Source of the DNA: Pseudomonadota bacterium
Lineage (GTDB): Bacteria; Pseudomonadota; Alphaproteobacteria; Rhizobiales; Xanthobacteraceae
Length of the DNA stretch: 8,866 nucleotides
Direction: 5' to 3'
NCBI GenBank assembly: GCA_023430245.1
Contig: JAEZBA010000688.1
Location: forward strand, 1 to 8,866
Numbering within the stretch: position 1 is the first letter of the stretch; each line of letters begins with the position of its first letter. Of this stretch, positions 1 through 5,568 are shown piece after piece. The notes beneath the pieces are model-generated. The model worked only from the letters and a program-made list of their open reading frames with translations, ran no database searches and had not been told where the DNA came from. Both the position numbers and the translations under genes were made by a program.

Positions 1-96
1 CACTATCATTGGGTCGATTCCGGCCGCACGAAAACCGCGCATCTCGACGCATTCGGCATGAAGGCCGGTGCCGAACTGCTTCTCCCGGCAAGATAA
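1..96 (+). CDS. C-terminal end of an unidentified protein (partial)
   Basis: Frame 1 is open from the left edge to a TAA at 94-96 and encodes 31 residues (HYHWVDSGRTKT...ELLLPAR). The start and most of the gene lie outside the window. The fragment is too short to place in a family and contains no motif I recognise. It would be convergent with the TPR gene, whose stop is at 119-121, leaving only 22 bp between the two stop codons, a normal arrangement for a tightly packed bacterial chromosome. The open frame could be chance at this length, but no other frame offers a better explanation of this end of the window. Confidence 0.4.
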   Translation, partial: HYHWVDSGRTKTAHLDAFGMKAGAELLLPAR

Positions 97-118
97 CGGC
101 AAGGTAACCGCATGGTGC

Positions 119-748
119 CTACCGCGCCCCGGCCTTGATCCTCTGCTCCAGCCGCGCGATCGCCGCAGGCCCGTCGGGATCCTTCGGTGACAGCTTCGCG
201 AATGTCCTGAAATCCGACAGCGCATCCGACAGCGAGCCCTTCATCTCCAGCGCATTGCCGCGATTGAAATAGGCGCTGGCATCCTTCGGGTTCAGCTTGA
301 TCGACTCGTTGAGGTCGGCGATCGCCTTGTCGAGCTCCTTCTTGCGGATCAGGGCAACGCCGCGATTGTTGTAAGCCTTGGCATAGCGCTTGTTGATCCG
401 GATCGCCTCTGTGGAGTCGGCAATCGCTTTCTCGGGATCGCCCTTGCGGTTCCAGGCGACGCCGCGATTGCTGAGCGCGCGCGCGTGCTTCGGATTGATC
501 TTCAGCGCCTCGTTGAGATCGGCAATGGCCTTGTCCTGATCGCCCTTTAGGCTCCAGGTGAAACCGCGATTGGCGAGCGAGTCCGCGTCCTTCGGGTTTG
601 CCGCAATCGCCTTGTCGCAAGCGGCGATCGCCGCATCGCCGGTCGCCTTGGCACAGACTTCGCGATCGCTTTGCGCCACAGCCGCAGCGGGGGCGACAGT
701 CGTAGAAATCAGGATCAGGCTAAGCTGCAATGTCCGGGGTCGTCGCAT
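119..748 (-). CDS. Periplasmic TPR-repeat protein
   Basis: The protein has an N-terminal signal peptide and at least four tetratricopeptide repeats, so it is probably exported and acts as a protein-protein scaffold; its partner is unknown. The open frame begins with ATG at 757 (212 residues). I prefer the second ATG at 748 (209 residues, MRRPRTLQLSL...), because a GGGG Shine-Dalgarno-like run at 758-761 abuts the first ATG but sits 9 nt from the second. In 212-residue numbering, an Arg-rich n-region and hydrophobic segment (5-28) end in an AVA cleavage site near residue 28. TPRs follow at about 59-92, 93-126, 127-160 and 161-194, each with the NRG...KG...AI pattern, preceded by a half repeat (35-58) holding two cysteines (35, 47) that could form a disulfide. 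TPR1 and TPR3 are almost identical. The gene is divergent from the MFS gene. Exact role cannot be assigned. Confidence 0.88.
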   Translation of the reverse strand: MRRPRTLQLSLILISTTVAPAAAVAQSDREVCAKATGDAAIAACDKAIAANPKDADSLANRGFTWSLKGDQDKAIADLNEALKINPKHARALSNRGVAWNRKGDPEKAIADSTEAIRINKRYAKAYNNRGVALIRKKELDKAIADLNESIKLNPKDASAYFNRGNALEMKGSLSDALSDFRTFAKLSPKDPDGPAAIARLEQRIKAGAR

Positions 749-757
749 GGTGTCCAT

Positions 758-761
758 CCCC
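758..761 (-). promoter_or_regulatory. Shine-Dalgarno-like run deciding the TPR-protein start
   Basis: On the minus strand GGGG directly touches the ATG at 757, which is too close to serve it, but lies 9 nt before the ATG at 748. This favours initiation at the second ATG, three codons in. Confidence 0.45.
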
Positions 762-941
762 TATGGCAAGCGCGTCGTAACCTGCCGCTAGCTTAGCTTT
801 TTGGCGAAAAGCCGAAACTTCAATAATGCAGCTTTGTGTGCGACATCTTCGGTGCTCCCGCCTGCGAAGTTCCGCAGCCTCACCCGCCTACCGCAGTTCC
901 CCGTCGCGTCGGCACAACCGGGCCTCTCGCCGAACCTGACC
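758..941. promoter_or_regulatory. Divergent intergenic region between TPR and MFS genes
   Basis: This 184-bp spacer must carry the promoters of both divergent genes. The most AT-rich part is about 790-835. It includes a TTGGCG (801-806) followed 16 nt later by ATAATG (823-828), a weak -35/-10 candidate for the + strand, and an imperfect 7-bp inverted repeat (799-805 with 811-817, one T.G mismatch). No operator or riboswitch is recognisable. The MFS reading frame stays open back to a TTG at 801, but those 47 codons lie outside the MFS fold and I treat them as leader. Confidence 0.3.
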
Positions 942-2171
942 ATGACCACGCTCCCCGACACCGCGCCGCTCGGCCGCTACCGGCCTTTCGTGCTGTTCTG
1001 GTTCGCCCGCGTATCGGCCAGCCTGGCCCTGCAGATGATGGTCGTGGCGGTGGGCTGGCAGGTTTACACCATGACCGGCAGCGCGCTCGATCTCGGTCTG
1101 GTCGGTCTTGCGCAATTCGTGCCGGCCTTTCTATTGGTGCTGGTCGCCGGCGCCGTGGCCGATCGCTACAACCGCAGCAAGGTGGTGCGGCTCGCCCAGC
1201 TGACCGAAGGCAGCGCCGCGCTGCTGCTGGCGCTCGGCACCTGGCAGGGCTTTCTCACCCGCGATCTCATTCTCGCGCTGGTGTTCCTGCTTGGCGCCGC
1301 CCGCGCCTTCGAGGCGCCGACCCTGATGGCGCTGCTGCCGCGGCTGGTGCCGCTGCCGGTGCTGCCGCGCGCGGTGGCAGGCTCGGCATCGGCGAACCAG
1401 GCCGCCACCATTGGCGGACCCGCAATCGGCGGGCTGCTCTACGTGGTCAGCCCGACGCTGGTCTACGCACTCTGCGCGGCGTTGTTCATCGGCGCCAGCA
1501 TTCTTGTGGCGCTGATCCGGATCGAGCAGGTGGCGCCGAAGCGCGAGAAGATCGATTTCTCCACGCTGTTCGCGGGTATCGGCTTCATCCGCAGGAATCC
1601 GCTGATCCTGGGCGCCACTTCGCTCGACATGTTCGCGGTGCTGTTCGCGGGTGCCACCGCACTCCTGCCGATCTATGCGAAGGACGTTTTCCATGTCGGC
1701 CCATGGGGTCTCGGCATCATGCGTGCGATGCCGGCGATCGGCGCGCTGTTGATGGCGATCGCGCTGGCGCGCTTTCCGCTCGTGCGCAATGCCGGACGCA
1801 AGATGTATCTCGCGGTGGCGCTGTTCGGGATTGCGACCATCGTGTTCGCCTTGTCGACCTCGTTTCCGTTGTCCCTGCTGGCGCTGTTCGCGCTCGGCAT
1901 GGGCGACATGGTCAGCGTGGTAGTGCGCCAGACGCTGGTGCAGGTGCAGACGCCGGACGACATGCTCGGCCGGGTGATTTCGGTCAACGCGCTGTTCGTC
2001 GGCACCTCGAACCAGCTTGGCGAATTCCGCGCCGGCGTGTTCGCGCATTTCGCCGGCACGGTGCCGGCCGTGGTGTTCGGCGGCGTCGCGACCTTGCTGA
2101 TCGTCGGATTGTGGACAAAGTTGTTCCCCGAACTTCTCAATGTGCAAAGCCTGCAGAAGGACCAGCGATGA
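942..2171 (+). CDS. MFS transporter, EntS/MFS_3-type exporter
   Basis: An inner-membrane major facilitator superfamily protein of 409 residues with the usual roughly 12 hydrophobic segments; members of this subgroup are proton-driven exporters (E. coli EntS exports enterobactin). MFS motif A is clear at residues 70-82 (GAVADRYNRSKVV: D75, R76, R79) between TM2 and TM3. The C-terminal half contains the NQLGEFRAG stretch (357-365), typical of the EntS/MFS_3 group. A central cytosolic linker lies near 195-215. The frame is open upstream to 801, but ATG 942 gives the family's normal length and N-terminus; no strong Shine-Dalgarno precedes it, so the start is less certain than the rest. The stop overlaps the start of ridA by 4 nt (ATGA). 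Substrate unknown; no siderophore genes are nearby, so siderophore export is not supported by context. Confidence 0.88.
   Translation: MTTLPDTAPLGRYRPFVLFWFARVSASLALQMMVVAVGWQVYTMTGSALDLGLVGLAQFVPAFLLVLVAGAVADRYNRSKVVRLAQLTEGSAALLLALGTWQGFLTRDLILALVFLLGAARAFEAPTLMALLPRLVPLPVLPRAVAGSASANQAATIGGPAIGGLLYVVSPTLVYALCAALFIGASILVALIRIEQVAPKREKIDFSTLFAGIGFIRRNPLILGATSLDMFAVLFAGATALLPIYAKDVFHVGPWGLGIMRAMPAIGALLMAIALARFPLVRNAGRKMYLAVALFGIATIVFALSTSFPLSLLALFALGMGDMVSVVVRQTLVQVQTPDDMLGRVISVNALFVGTSNQLGEFRAGVFAHFAGTVPAVVFGGVATLLIVGLWTKLFPELLNVQSLQKDQR
2157..2161 (+). promoter_or_regulatory. Shine-Dalgarno of ridA inside the MFS gene
   Basis: AAGGA lies 6 nt before the ATG at 2168, within the last codons of the MFS gene. 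It fixes the ridA start and, with the ATGA overlap, indicates translational coupling. Confidence 0.7.
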
Positions 2172-2578
2172 CCGGCAAGCCCTCCACTCATAAGCCCGAC
2201 GTCGAAGTGCTGCGCTCGAATGCGGTGCTGCCGCCGAACCTGCCGTTCCCGGACGGCGTTCGGATCGATAATTTCGTGATCCTGTCGGGTCAGATCGGGG
2301 TGAAGCCGGGCACGCTCGCGCTGGTGCCGGGCGGCATCGAGCCGGAGACGCGGCAGACTTTCGAGAATCTGCGGCTGACGCTGGAGGCGCACGGCATGAC
2401 GCTCGCCAACATCGTGCGCGTGCAGGTGATGCTGGCCGACATGGCGGAATGGCAGCGCTTCAACGCGGTCTATCTGGAATTCTTCCCAGATGCGGCACCG
2501 GCGCGCAGCGCGTTCGGGGCAACCGGCCTCGCTTTTGGCGCCCGCGTCGAGGTCGAGGTGTTCGCGGTCAGGCGGTGA
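2168..2578 (+). CDS. RidA/YjgF/YER057c/UK114 family protein
   Basis: The product is 136 residues, close to the family's usual 125-155. RidA proteins are trimeric cytosolic enzymes; the archetype hydrolyses reactive enamine/imine intermediates (for example 2-aminoacrylate from serine/threonine dehydratase) to keto acids and ammonia, protecting PLP enzymes. Family features seen: the FVILSGQIG strand (36-44), NLRLTLEAHG helix (67-76), VRVQVMLADM (83-92), and the C-terminal PARSAFGATGLAFGARVEVE block (111-130). R113 aligns with the catalytic/substrate-binding Arg105 of E. coli RidA, and E128 with Glu120. The start is set by a 4-nt ATGA overlap with the MFS gene and by AAGGA at 2157-2161. The last 11 bases overlap the convergent GATase gene. 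The retained arginine suggests it may be deaminase-competent, but other Rid subfamilies also keep it, so the precise substrate is open. Confidence 0.9.
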   Translation: MTGKPSTHKPDVEVLRSNAVLPPNLPFPDGVRIDNFVILSGQIGVKPGTLALVPGGIEPETRQTFENLRLTLEAHGMTLANIVRVQVMLADMAEWQRFNAVYLEFFPDAAPARSAFGATGLAFGARVEVEVFAVRR

Positions 2579-3311
2579 GGATTTTGGGCGCGGGCTTTTC
2601 GGGCGCAGGTTTGGCGGGCGCCGGCTGCGGCAGCCAGCGCTCGAGAAAATGCGCCAGCCAGTTCTGCATCGCATAATCGAACACGAACCGGTCCTCGAAA
2701 TGCGCGGCGCGCTGCTTGGCGCCCGGCAATTCCATCCGGTGCTGCCCGCGGATGGTCCAGCGGCACATCATCGCGTGCGTTACTTCCGGATGGAACTGGA
2801 TCGCATAGGCATGGTCGCCCTGCCGGAATGCCTGGACCGGGAAGGTATCGCCCTCGGCGATCAGGGTCGCACCGCGCGGCAGGTCGAAGCCTTCGCGATG
2901 CCATTGATAGACATGGTCCGGCCAGATCTCGCACAACTCGCGGCCTTCCAAGGTCGGCCGGATCGGGTAATAGCCGACCTCGACATGGCCCTCACCGTGG
3001 AAATCGACCCGTGCCCCGAGATGCCGCGCCAGCATCTGGCCGCCGAGACAAATGCCGAGGAACGGCTTGTCTTCCTTCAGCGGCACGCCGATCCAGTCGA
3101 TCTCGCGTTTGATGAAATCGAGGTCGTCATTGGCGCTTTGCGGGCCGCCGAAAACGACCGCGCCGGCATGCTGCTCCAGTGTGGCCGGTAGCGGATCGCC
3201 CAGAACCGGCCGGCGGATATCGAGCGGGATTCCGCGCTTGCGCAGATATTGCCCGACCCGGCCGGGGGTCGAGTTTTCCTGATGCACGACGATGAGGACG
3301 GGTAGCGACAT
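2568..3311 (-). CDS. Class I glutamine amidotransferase (GMP synthase GATase-like)
   Basis: A stand-alone class I (triad) glutaminase of 247 residues. The nucleophile elbow GICLGGQ places Cys88, and FHPEVTHAM places His174 and Glu176, so the Cys-His-Glu triad is complete. An oxyanion-type FGGPQS loop is at 54-59. The fold resembles the GATase domain of GMP synthase but there is no ATP-pyrophosphatase domain, so any acceptor reaction would need a partner, or the enzyme acts directly on a glutamine-like or gamma-glutamyl substrate. After the catalytic fold come a region starting MMCRWT and a short low-complexity Pro/Ala/Lys tail (228-243). Start ATG at 3311 gives an N-terminus that enters the first beta strand (LPVLIVVHQE) immediately; only a weak AGAG precedes it. 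Its stop overlaps convergent ridA by 11 nt. It lies 100 bp downstream of the SDR gene and may share its transcript. Substrate unknown. Confidence 0.9.
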   Translation of the reverse strand: MSLPVLIVVHQENSTPGRVGQYLRKRGIPLDIRRPVLGDPLPATLEQHAGAVVFGGPQSANDDLDFIKREIDWIGVPLKEDKPFLGICLGGQMLARHLGARVDFHGEGHVEVGYYPIRPTLEGRELCEIWPDHVYQWHREGFDLPRGATLIAEGDTFPVQAFRQGDHAYAIQFHPEVTHAMMCRWTIRGQHRMELPGAKQRAAHFEDRFVFDYAMQNWLAHFLERWLPQPAPAKPAPEKPAPKILTA

Positions 3312-3411
3312 TCGGCTCTGGCTGAGAGGGCTGCGGATGACCTTCCGAAGCTATCCTGTTCGCCCGCCGGCACAAGCGCTGCGTGGCGTAGTGCCGCTAT
3401 GATAAAACCGC
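3312..3411. other. 100-bp spacer between SDR and GATase genes
   Basis: No gene and no convincing terminator hairpin with a T-tract is visible. On the minus strand a TTGTGC...TAGCTT pair with 16-nt spacing could be a weak promoter for the GATase, but this is little above chance. Confidence 0.3.
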
Positions 3412-4194
3412 CTACCGTCCCTTCCGCCGCTGCCGCTGCGCGACCAGCGGAAGCAGCACGGCGCGCGGCACGATCGGCGTGCCATAGACCACGAGCTTGT
3501 TGAGAAATCCCGGCACCACCAGCCGCTTTCCGGCCATCAGGCCGCGATAGCCCGCTTCCGCCACCTGCTCGGCCGTGGTGGTCATCAGGGTTATCCGCTC
3601 CCCGTCCGGGGTATCCGCCACGGCCTGGAATTCGGTCGGCACCGGCCCCGGGCACAAGGCGGTCACCCGCACGTTGCGCCGCTTCCATTCGTAATGCAGC
3701 GCCTGGGTGAACGACACCACATAGGCCTTGCCGGCGTAATAGACTGCATGTTTCGGCCCCGGCAGGAATCCCGCCACCGACGCCACGTTCATCAGGCCGC
3801 CGCGCTGGCGTTCCATCGCATCGGCAAAGCGCAGCGACAGATCGGTCAGCGCGCGCACGTTGAGATCGATCATGTCGAGCAGCCGCCCGCGCGGTCGCGA
3901 TGCCGCCGGTCCAGCGAGCCCGAAACCCGCATTGTTGACCACGTATTGCGGTTCCAGCCCGTCGCGGGCCAGCGCCGCCTCGATGACATCTCCGGCGTCG
4001 CGGGCCTGCAGATCGACCGTCAGAACCAAAGGACGCGGGCCGCCGCCTGCTGCGATGTCATCGGCCAGCGCCTCCAGCCTGTCGGTGCGGCGCGCGGCAA
4101 GTACCAGCCGGTGACCGTGGCGCGCGAACACCCGCGCGAGTTCGGTCCCGATGCCGGACGATGCGCCGGTGACGAGGGTGACCGGATCAGGCAT
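3412..4194 (-). CDS. Short-chain dehydrogenase/reductase (SDR), classical type
   Basis: A classical SDR of 260 residues, presumably a cytosolic NAD(P)(H)-dependent oxidoreductase. The cofactor-binding TGASSGIG is at 9-16, the NNAG motif at 87-90, structural Asn112, and the catalytic Ser139, Tyr152 and Lys156 (YYAGK) are all present, so the enzyme should be active. R35/R36 after the second beta strand (LVLAARR) suggests NADP(H) preference. The CPGPVPTEF block follows at 181-189. The C-terminus (225-260) is hydrophobic then strongly basic (QRQRRKGR), suggesting membrane association; resemblance is to DltE/YqjQ-like SDRs. The substrate cannot be inferred. Its start codon lies inside the terB-like gene (8-nt overlap), so the two are translationally coupled. 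No good Shine-Dalgarno is seen in front of ATG 4194, consistent with coupling. Confidence 0.92.
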   Translation of the reverse strand: MPDPVTLVTGASSGIGTELARVFARHGHRLVLAARRTDRLEALADDIAAGGGPRPLVLTVDLQARDAGDVIEAALARDGLEPQYVVNNAGFGLAGPAASRPRGRLLDMIDLNVRALTDLSLRFADAMERQRGGLMNVASVAGFLPGPKHAVYYAGKAYVVSFTQALHYEWKRRNVRVTALCPGPVPTEFQAVADTPDGERITLMTTTAEQVAEAGYRGLMAGKRLVVPGFLNKLVVYGTPIVPRAVLLPLVAQRQRRKGR

Positions 4195-4660
4195 CGTCTG
4201 GCGATTTGAGAGCCTCGGCGACCTCGCGCCGCATCTCCACCCGGTCGCGCTGCGAAATGCCGAGCAGGTCGGAGGCGCGCCACACGATGTTGTCCTCGAA
4301 TTCGTTCATTCGGCCGTCGGCGTAGACAATTTCCCACATCATCTTCACGATGCGGCGGCGTCCGTCCTCGTCGAGCGACCGGTTGATCAGGCTGGTGAAG
4401 CTGTAGAGATCGACCGCCTCGCGGTCGGCCGCGGTTGCGGCGGCGATCAGTTCATCGACCGCATAGTCATCGAGATCAAACTGCCGCTTCAGCAGTTCCT
4501 GCAGCATGTCCTGCTCGGCACCGGTCTCCTGCCCGTCGACCGACATCACATGAATGAGCAAAGCCGCCGCCGCGAGCCTGTAGTCGGTCTCGCTGAAACG
4601 GCTGGCCGGCTTCTCGCCGATACCGACGTCGTTCAGAAACTCTTTCAGAAGCTGGAGCAT
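4187..4660 (-). CDS. TerB-fold (tellurite resistance TerB family) protein
   Basis: A 157-residue all-helical cytosolic protein. Two Asp/Glu-bearing turns typical of TerB-fold proteins are visible: HVMSVDGQETGAEQ (37-50, D42, E45, E49) and VYADGRMNEFED (112-123, D115, E120, E122). These acidic turns are thought to bind divalent metal in the family. Despite the family name, tellurite resistance is not implied: TerC, TerD, TerZ and other ter genes are absent here. Start ATG 4660 is preceded by GAGG at a short 4-nt spacing. The gene overlaps the SDR by 8 nt. Upstream, on the minus strand, are a perfect 9-bp tandem repeat and the large palindromic repeat that separates it from the tad genes, so it probably has its own promoter in 4687-4782. 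Confidence 0.82.
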   Translation of the reverse strand: MLQLLKEFLNDVGIGEKPASRFSETDYRLAAAALLIHVMSVDGQETGAEQDMLQELLKRQFDLDDYAVDELIAAATAADREAVDLYSFTSLINRSLDEDGRRRIVKMMWEIVYADGRMNEFEDNIVWRASDLLGISQRDRVEMRREVAEALKSPDDA

Positions 4661-4668
4661 GAGGCCTC

Positions 4669-4686
4669 GATCGCTGGGATCGCTGG
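4669..4686. repeat. Perfect 9-bp tandem direct repeat in the terB leader
   Basis: GATCGCTGG occurs twice without a gap (4669-4677 and 4678-4686), immediately upstream of the terB-like start at 4660. It could be a slippage product or part of the untranslated leader. Confidence 0.8.
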
Positions 4687-4721
4687 AATGTGGTTGCCGG
4701 ACCGCCGCTTGTAAAGCGCGT

Positions 4722-4737
4722 TTGGCCTCATGACCAA
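4722..4737. promoter_or_regulatory. Imperfect palindrome, possible operator upstream of terB-like gene
   Basis: TTGGCCTCATGACCAA has matching outer arms (TTGG/CCAA) plus one more symmetric pair, about 62 bp before the terB-like start. It is symmetric enough for a dimeric regulator but also short enough to be chance. No regulator gene is near. Confidence 0.2.
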
Positions 4738-4782
4738 TTTGTCACGTCAACGCTCCGGTACGCAGAAAGCGGGCAGCGCAAC

Positions 4783-4885
4783 CCGTCATCCTGAGGTGAG
4801 AGCGCAGCGAGCCTCGAAGGATGAGCGGGCACCGATCGGGCCGTCGCCCTTCGAGGGCCGCGACGCGGCCACCTCAGGATGACGG
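4783..4885. repeat. Palindromic intergenic repeat element (Bradyrhizobium/Rhodopseudomonas type)
   Basis: A 103-bp nested inverted repeat. The outer arms are a perfect 16-bp match (4783-4798, CCGTCATCCTGAGGTG; 4870-4885). The inner arms are a perfect 9-bp match (4812-4820, CCTCGAAGG; 4848-4856). A further GC-rich palindrome, GCCGCGACGCGGC, occupies 4857-4869. The sequence could fold into a long branched hairpin on either strand. I recognise the arm sequence as a repeat common between genes in Bradyrhizobium-like genomes. It starts 43 bp beyond the stop of the TadD-like gene, where it could end or stabilise tad transcripts and insulate the terB-like gene. A 64-codon open frame across it is an artefact of the repeat. 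Confidence 0.9.
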
Positions 4886-4927
4886 AGAAACGTTGCACAA
4901 GCCCGTATCTCGGGGATCTCAAAACGA

Positions 4928-5446
4928 TCAGCGCACCGCCGCGCTGTCGCGCAGGCTCTGGTCCAGGAGATTGAGATTGTTCTGGATATAGGGGTTACTC
5001 GGGTCCTTGGCTTGCGCCGCCAGAAGGGTCTTGCGGGCCCGGTGCCGGTCGCCGCGCAGCAGATAGGAATAGCCCTGGTTGTTCAAAATTTCGGCGGTTG
5101 GCCCGGCAATGCGGATCGCCTGCGCATAGGCACGGTCGGCAAGATCGAACCGCTTGAGCTTGTCGTAGCTCGCCGCCAGCCCGACCCAGGCTTCGAGATC
5201 CTGCGGTCCCTTCTCGACGGCCCGGCGGAAATGCTGTTCGGCGAGCCCGAAGCTGTTGTCGCGATAATGCTGCTTGCCGAGTTCGAGATCGCCCTTTGGG
5301 TCTTCGCCCATCAGCCCGGTGGAACTCGGCGTATTGTCCCGCATGCCCGCCACCGAGCCGGTATGCTCCATGGTCGTCTCGCAGCCGGCCAGCACGAGCA
5401 GGCATGCAGCCGAAAGCACAGCACCGGGAAAAGATCCACCACGCAT
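4928..5446 (-). CDS. tadD: TPR lipoprotein, TadD-like (Tad/Flp pilus accessory)
   Basis: A 172-residue predicted lipoprotein. A hydrophobic signal (9-20) ends in the lipobox LAGC with acylated Cys22; Glu at +2 is compatible with outer-membrane sorting. After a Gly/Ser/Thr-rich linker (23-50) come about three TPRs (51-84, 85-117, 118-151). In Tad systems TadD is a TPR lipoprotein needed for pilus biogenesis, thought to act in assembly or positioning of the outer-membrane secretin. Position right after tadC on the same strand, with lipobox plus TPRs, supports that identity, but TadD proteins are often longer and TPR sequences diverge quickly, so the symbol is provisional. A GGAG 6 nt before ATG 5446 supports the start. 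The 122-bp gap from tadC is wider than the other gaps in the cluster, so it may have its own promoter. Confidence 0.78.
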   Translation of the reverse strand: MRGGSFPGAVLSAACLLVLAGCETTMEHTGSVAGMRDNTPSSTGLMGEDPKGDLELGKQHYRDNSFGLAEQHFRRAVEKGPQDLEAWVGLAASYDKLKRFDLADRAYAQAIRIAGPTAEILNNQGYSYLLRGDRHRARKTLLAAQAKDPSNPYIQNNLNLLDQSLRDSAAVR

Positions 5447-5568
5447 TCTACGCTCCAGGCGCGCCGGATCCCGGAAGACCGGCGCACAGCCGGCTTTTAC
5501 GCGCCGGCGAACCGGACGGTAGCGAAGGCTGGTTAAGTTTCTATTCCCTGCCTTCTCTGGGGCGGAGA
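5447..5568. other. 122-bp spacer between tadC and the TadD-like gene
   Basis: No gene is seen. A short hairpin (CCGGC at 5479-5483 with GCCGG at 5489-5493) is followed on the + strand by CTTTT, and on the minus strand by a weak TCTT. A 5-bp stem is poor for an intrinsic terminator, and no + strand gene runs into it. A second GCCGGC palindrome lies at 5502-5507. The region could hold a promoter for the lipoprotein gene but none is clear. Confidence 0.3.
5453..5456 (-). promoter_or_regulatory. Shine-Dalgarno of the TadD-like gene
   Basis: GGAG on the minus strand with a 6-nt spacer to ATG 5446 supports this start over internal ones. Confidence 0.6.

Noticed and set aside
801..941. 47-codon N-terminal extension of the MFS protein from a TTG
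   Set aside because: No Shine-Dalgarno, not hydrophobic, not part of the MFS fold; ATG 942 gives a standard 409-residue protein.
1131..2147. 338-codon minus-strand open frame opposite the MFS gene
   Set aside because: Composition is His/Arg/Gln/Glu-rich without a hydrophobic core; the opposite frame encodes a clear MFS protein with motif A.
836..2578. 580-codon + strand open frame covering the MFS gene and ending in RidA
   Set aside because: Only the last 136 codons (from 2168) are RidA. The upstream part is an Arg/Ala/Gly-rich out-of-frame reading of the MFS gene, a normal effect of high GC content, and not a fusion protein.
1673..2674. 333-codon minus-strand open frame across MFS and ridA
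   Set aside because: Antisense shadow of two recognised genes, no recognisable domain.
4187..4660. Tellurite-resistance determinant
   Set aside because: The fold is TerB-like but no other ter gene is present, so a tellurite function is not supported.
4728..4922. 64-codon minus-strand open frame in the intergenic region
   Set aside because: It is the translation of the palindromic repeat; such frames recur with every copy of the element and have no protein character.
5479..5498. Hairpin followed by CTTTT as an intrinsic terminator
   Set aside because: Only a 5-bp stem, on the + strand where no gene reads into it; the minus strand lacks a T-tract.
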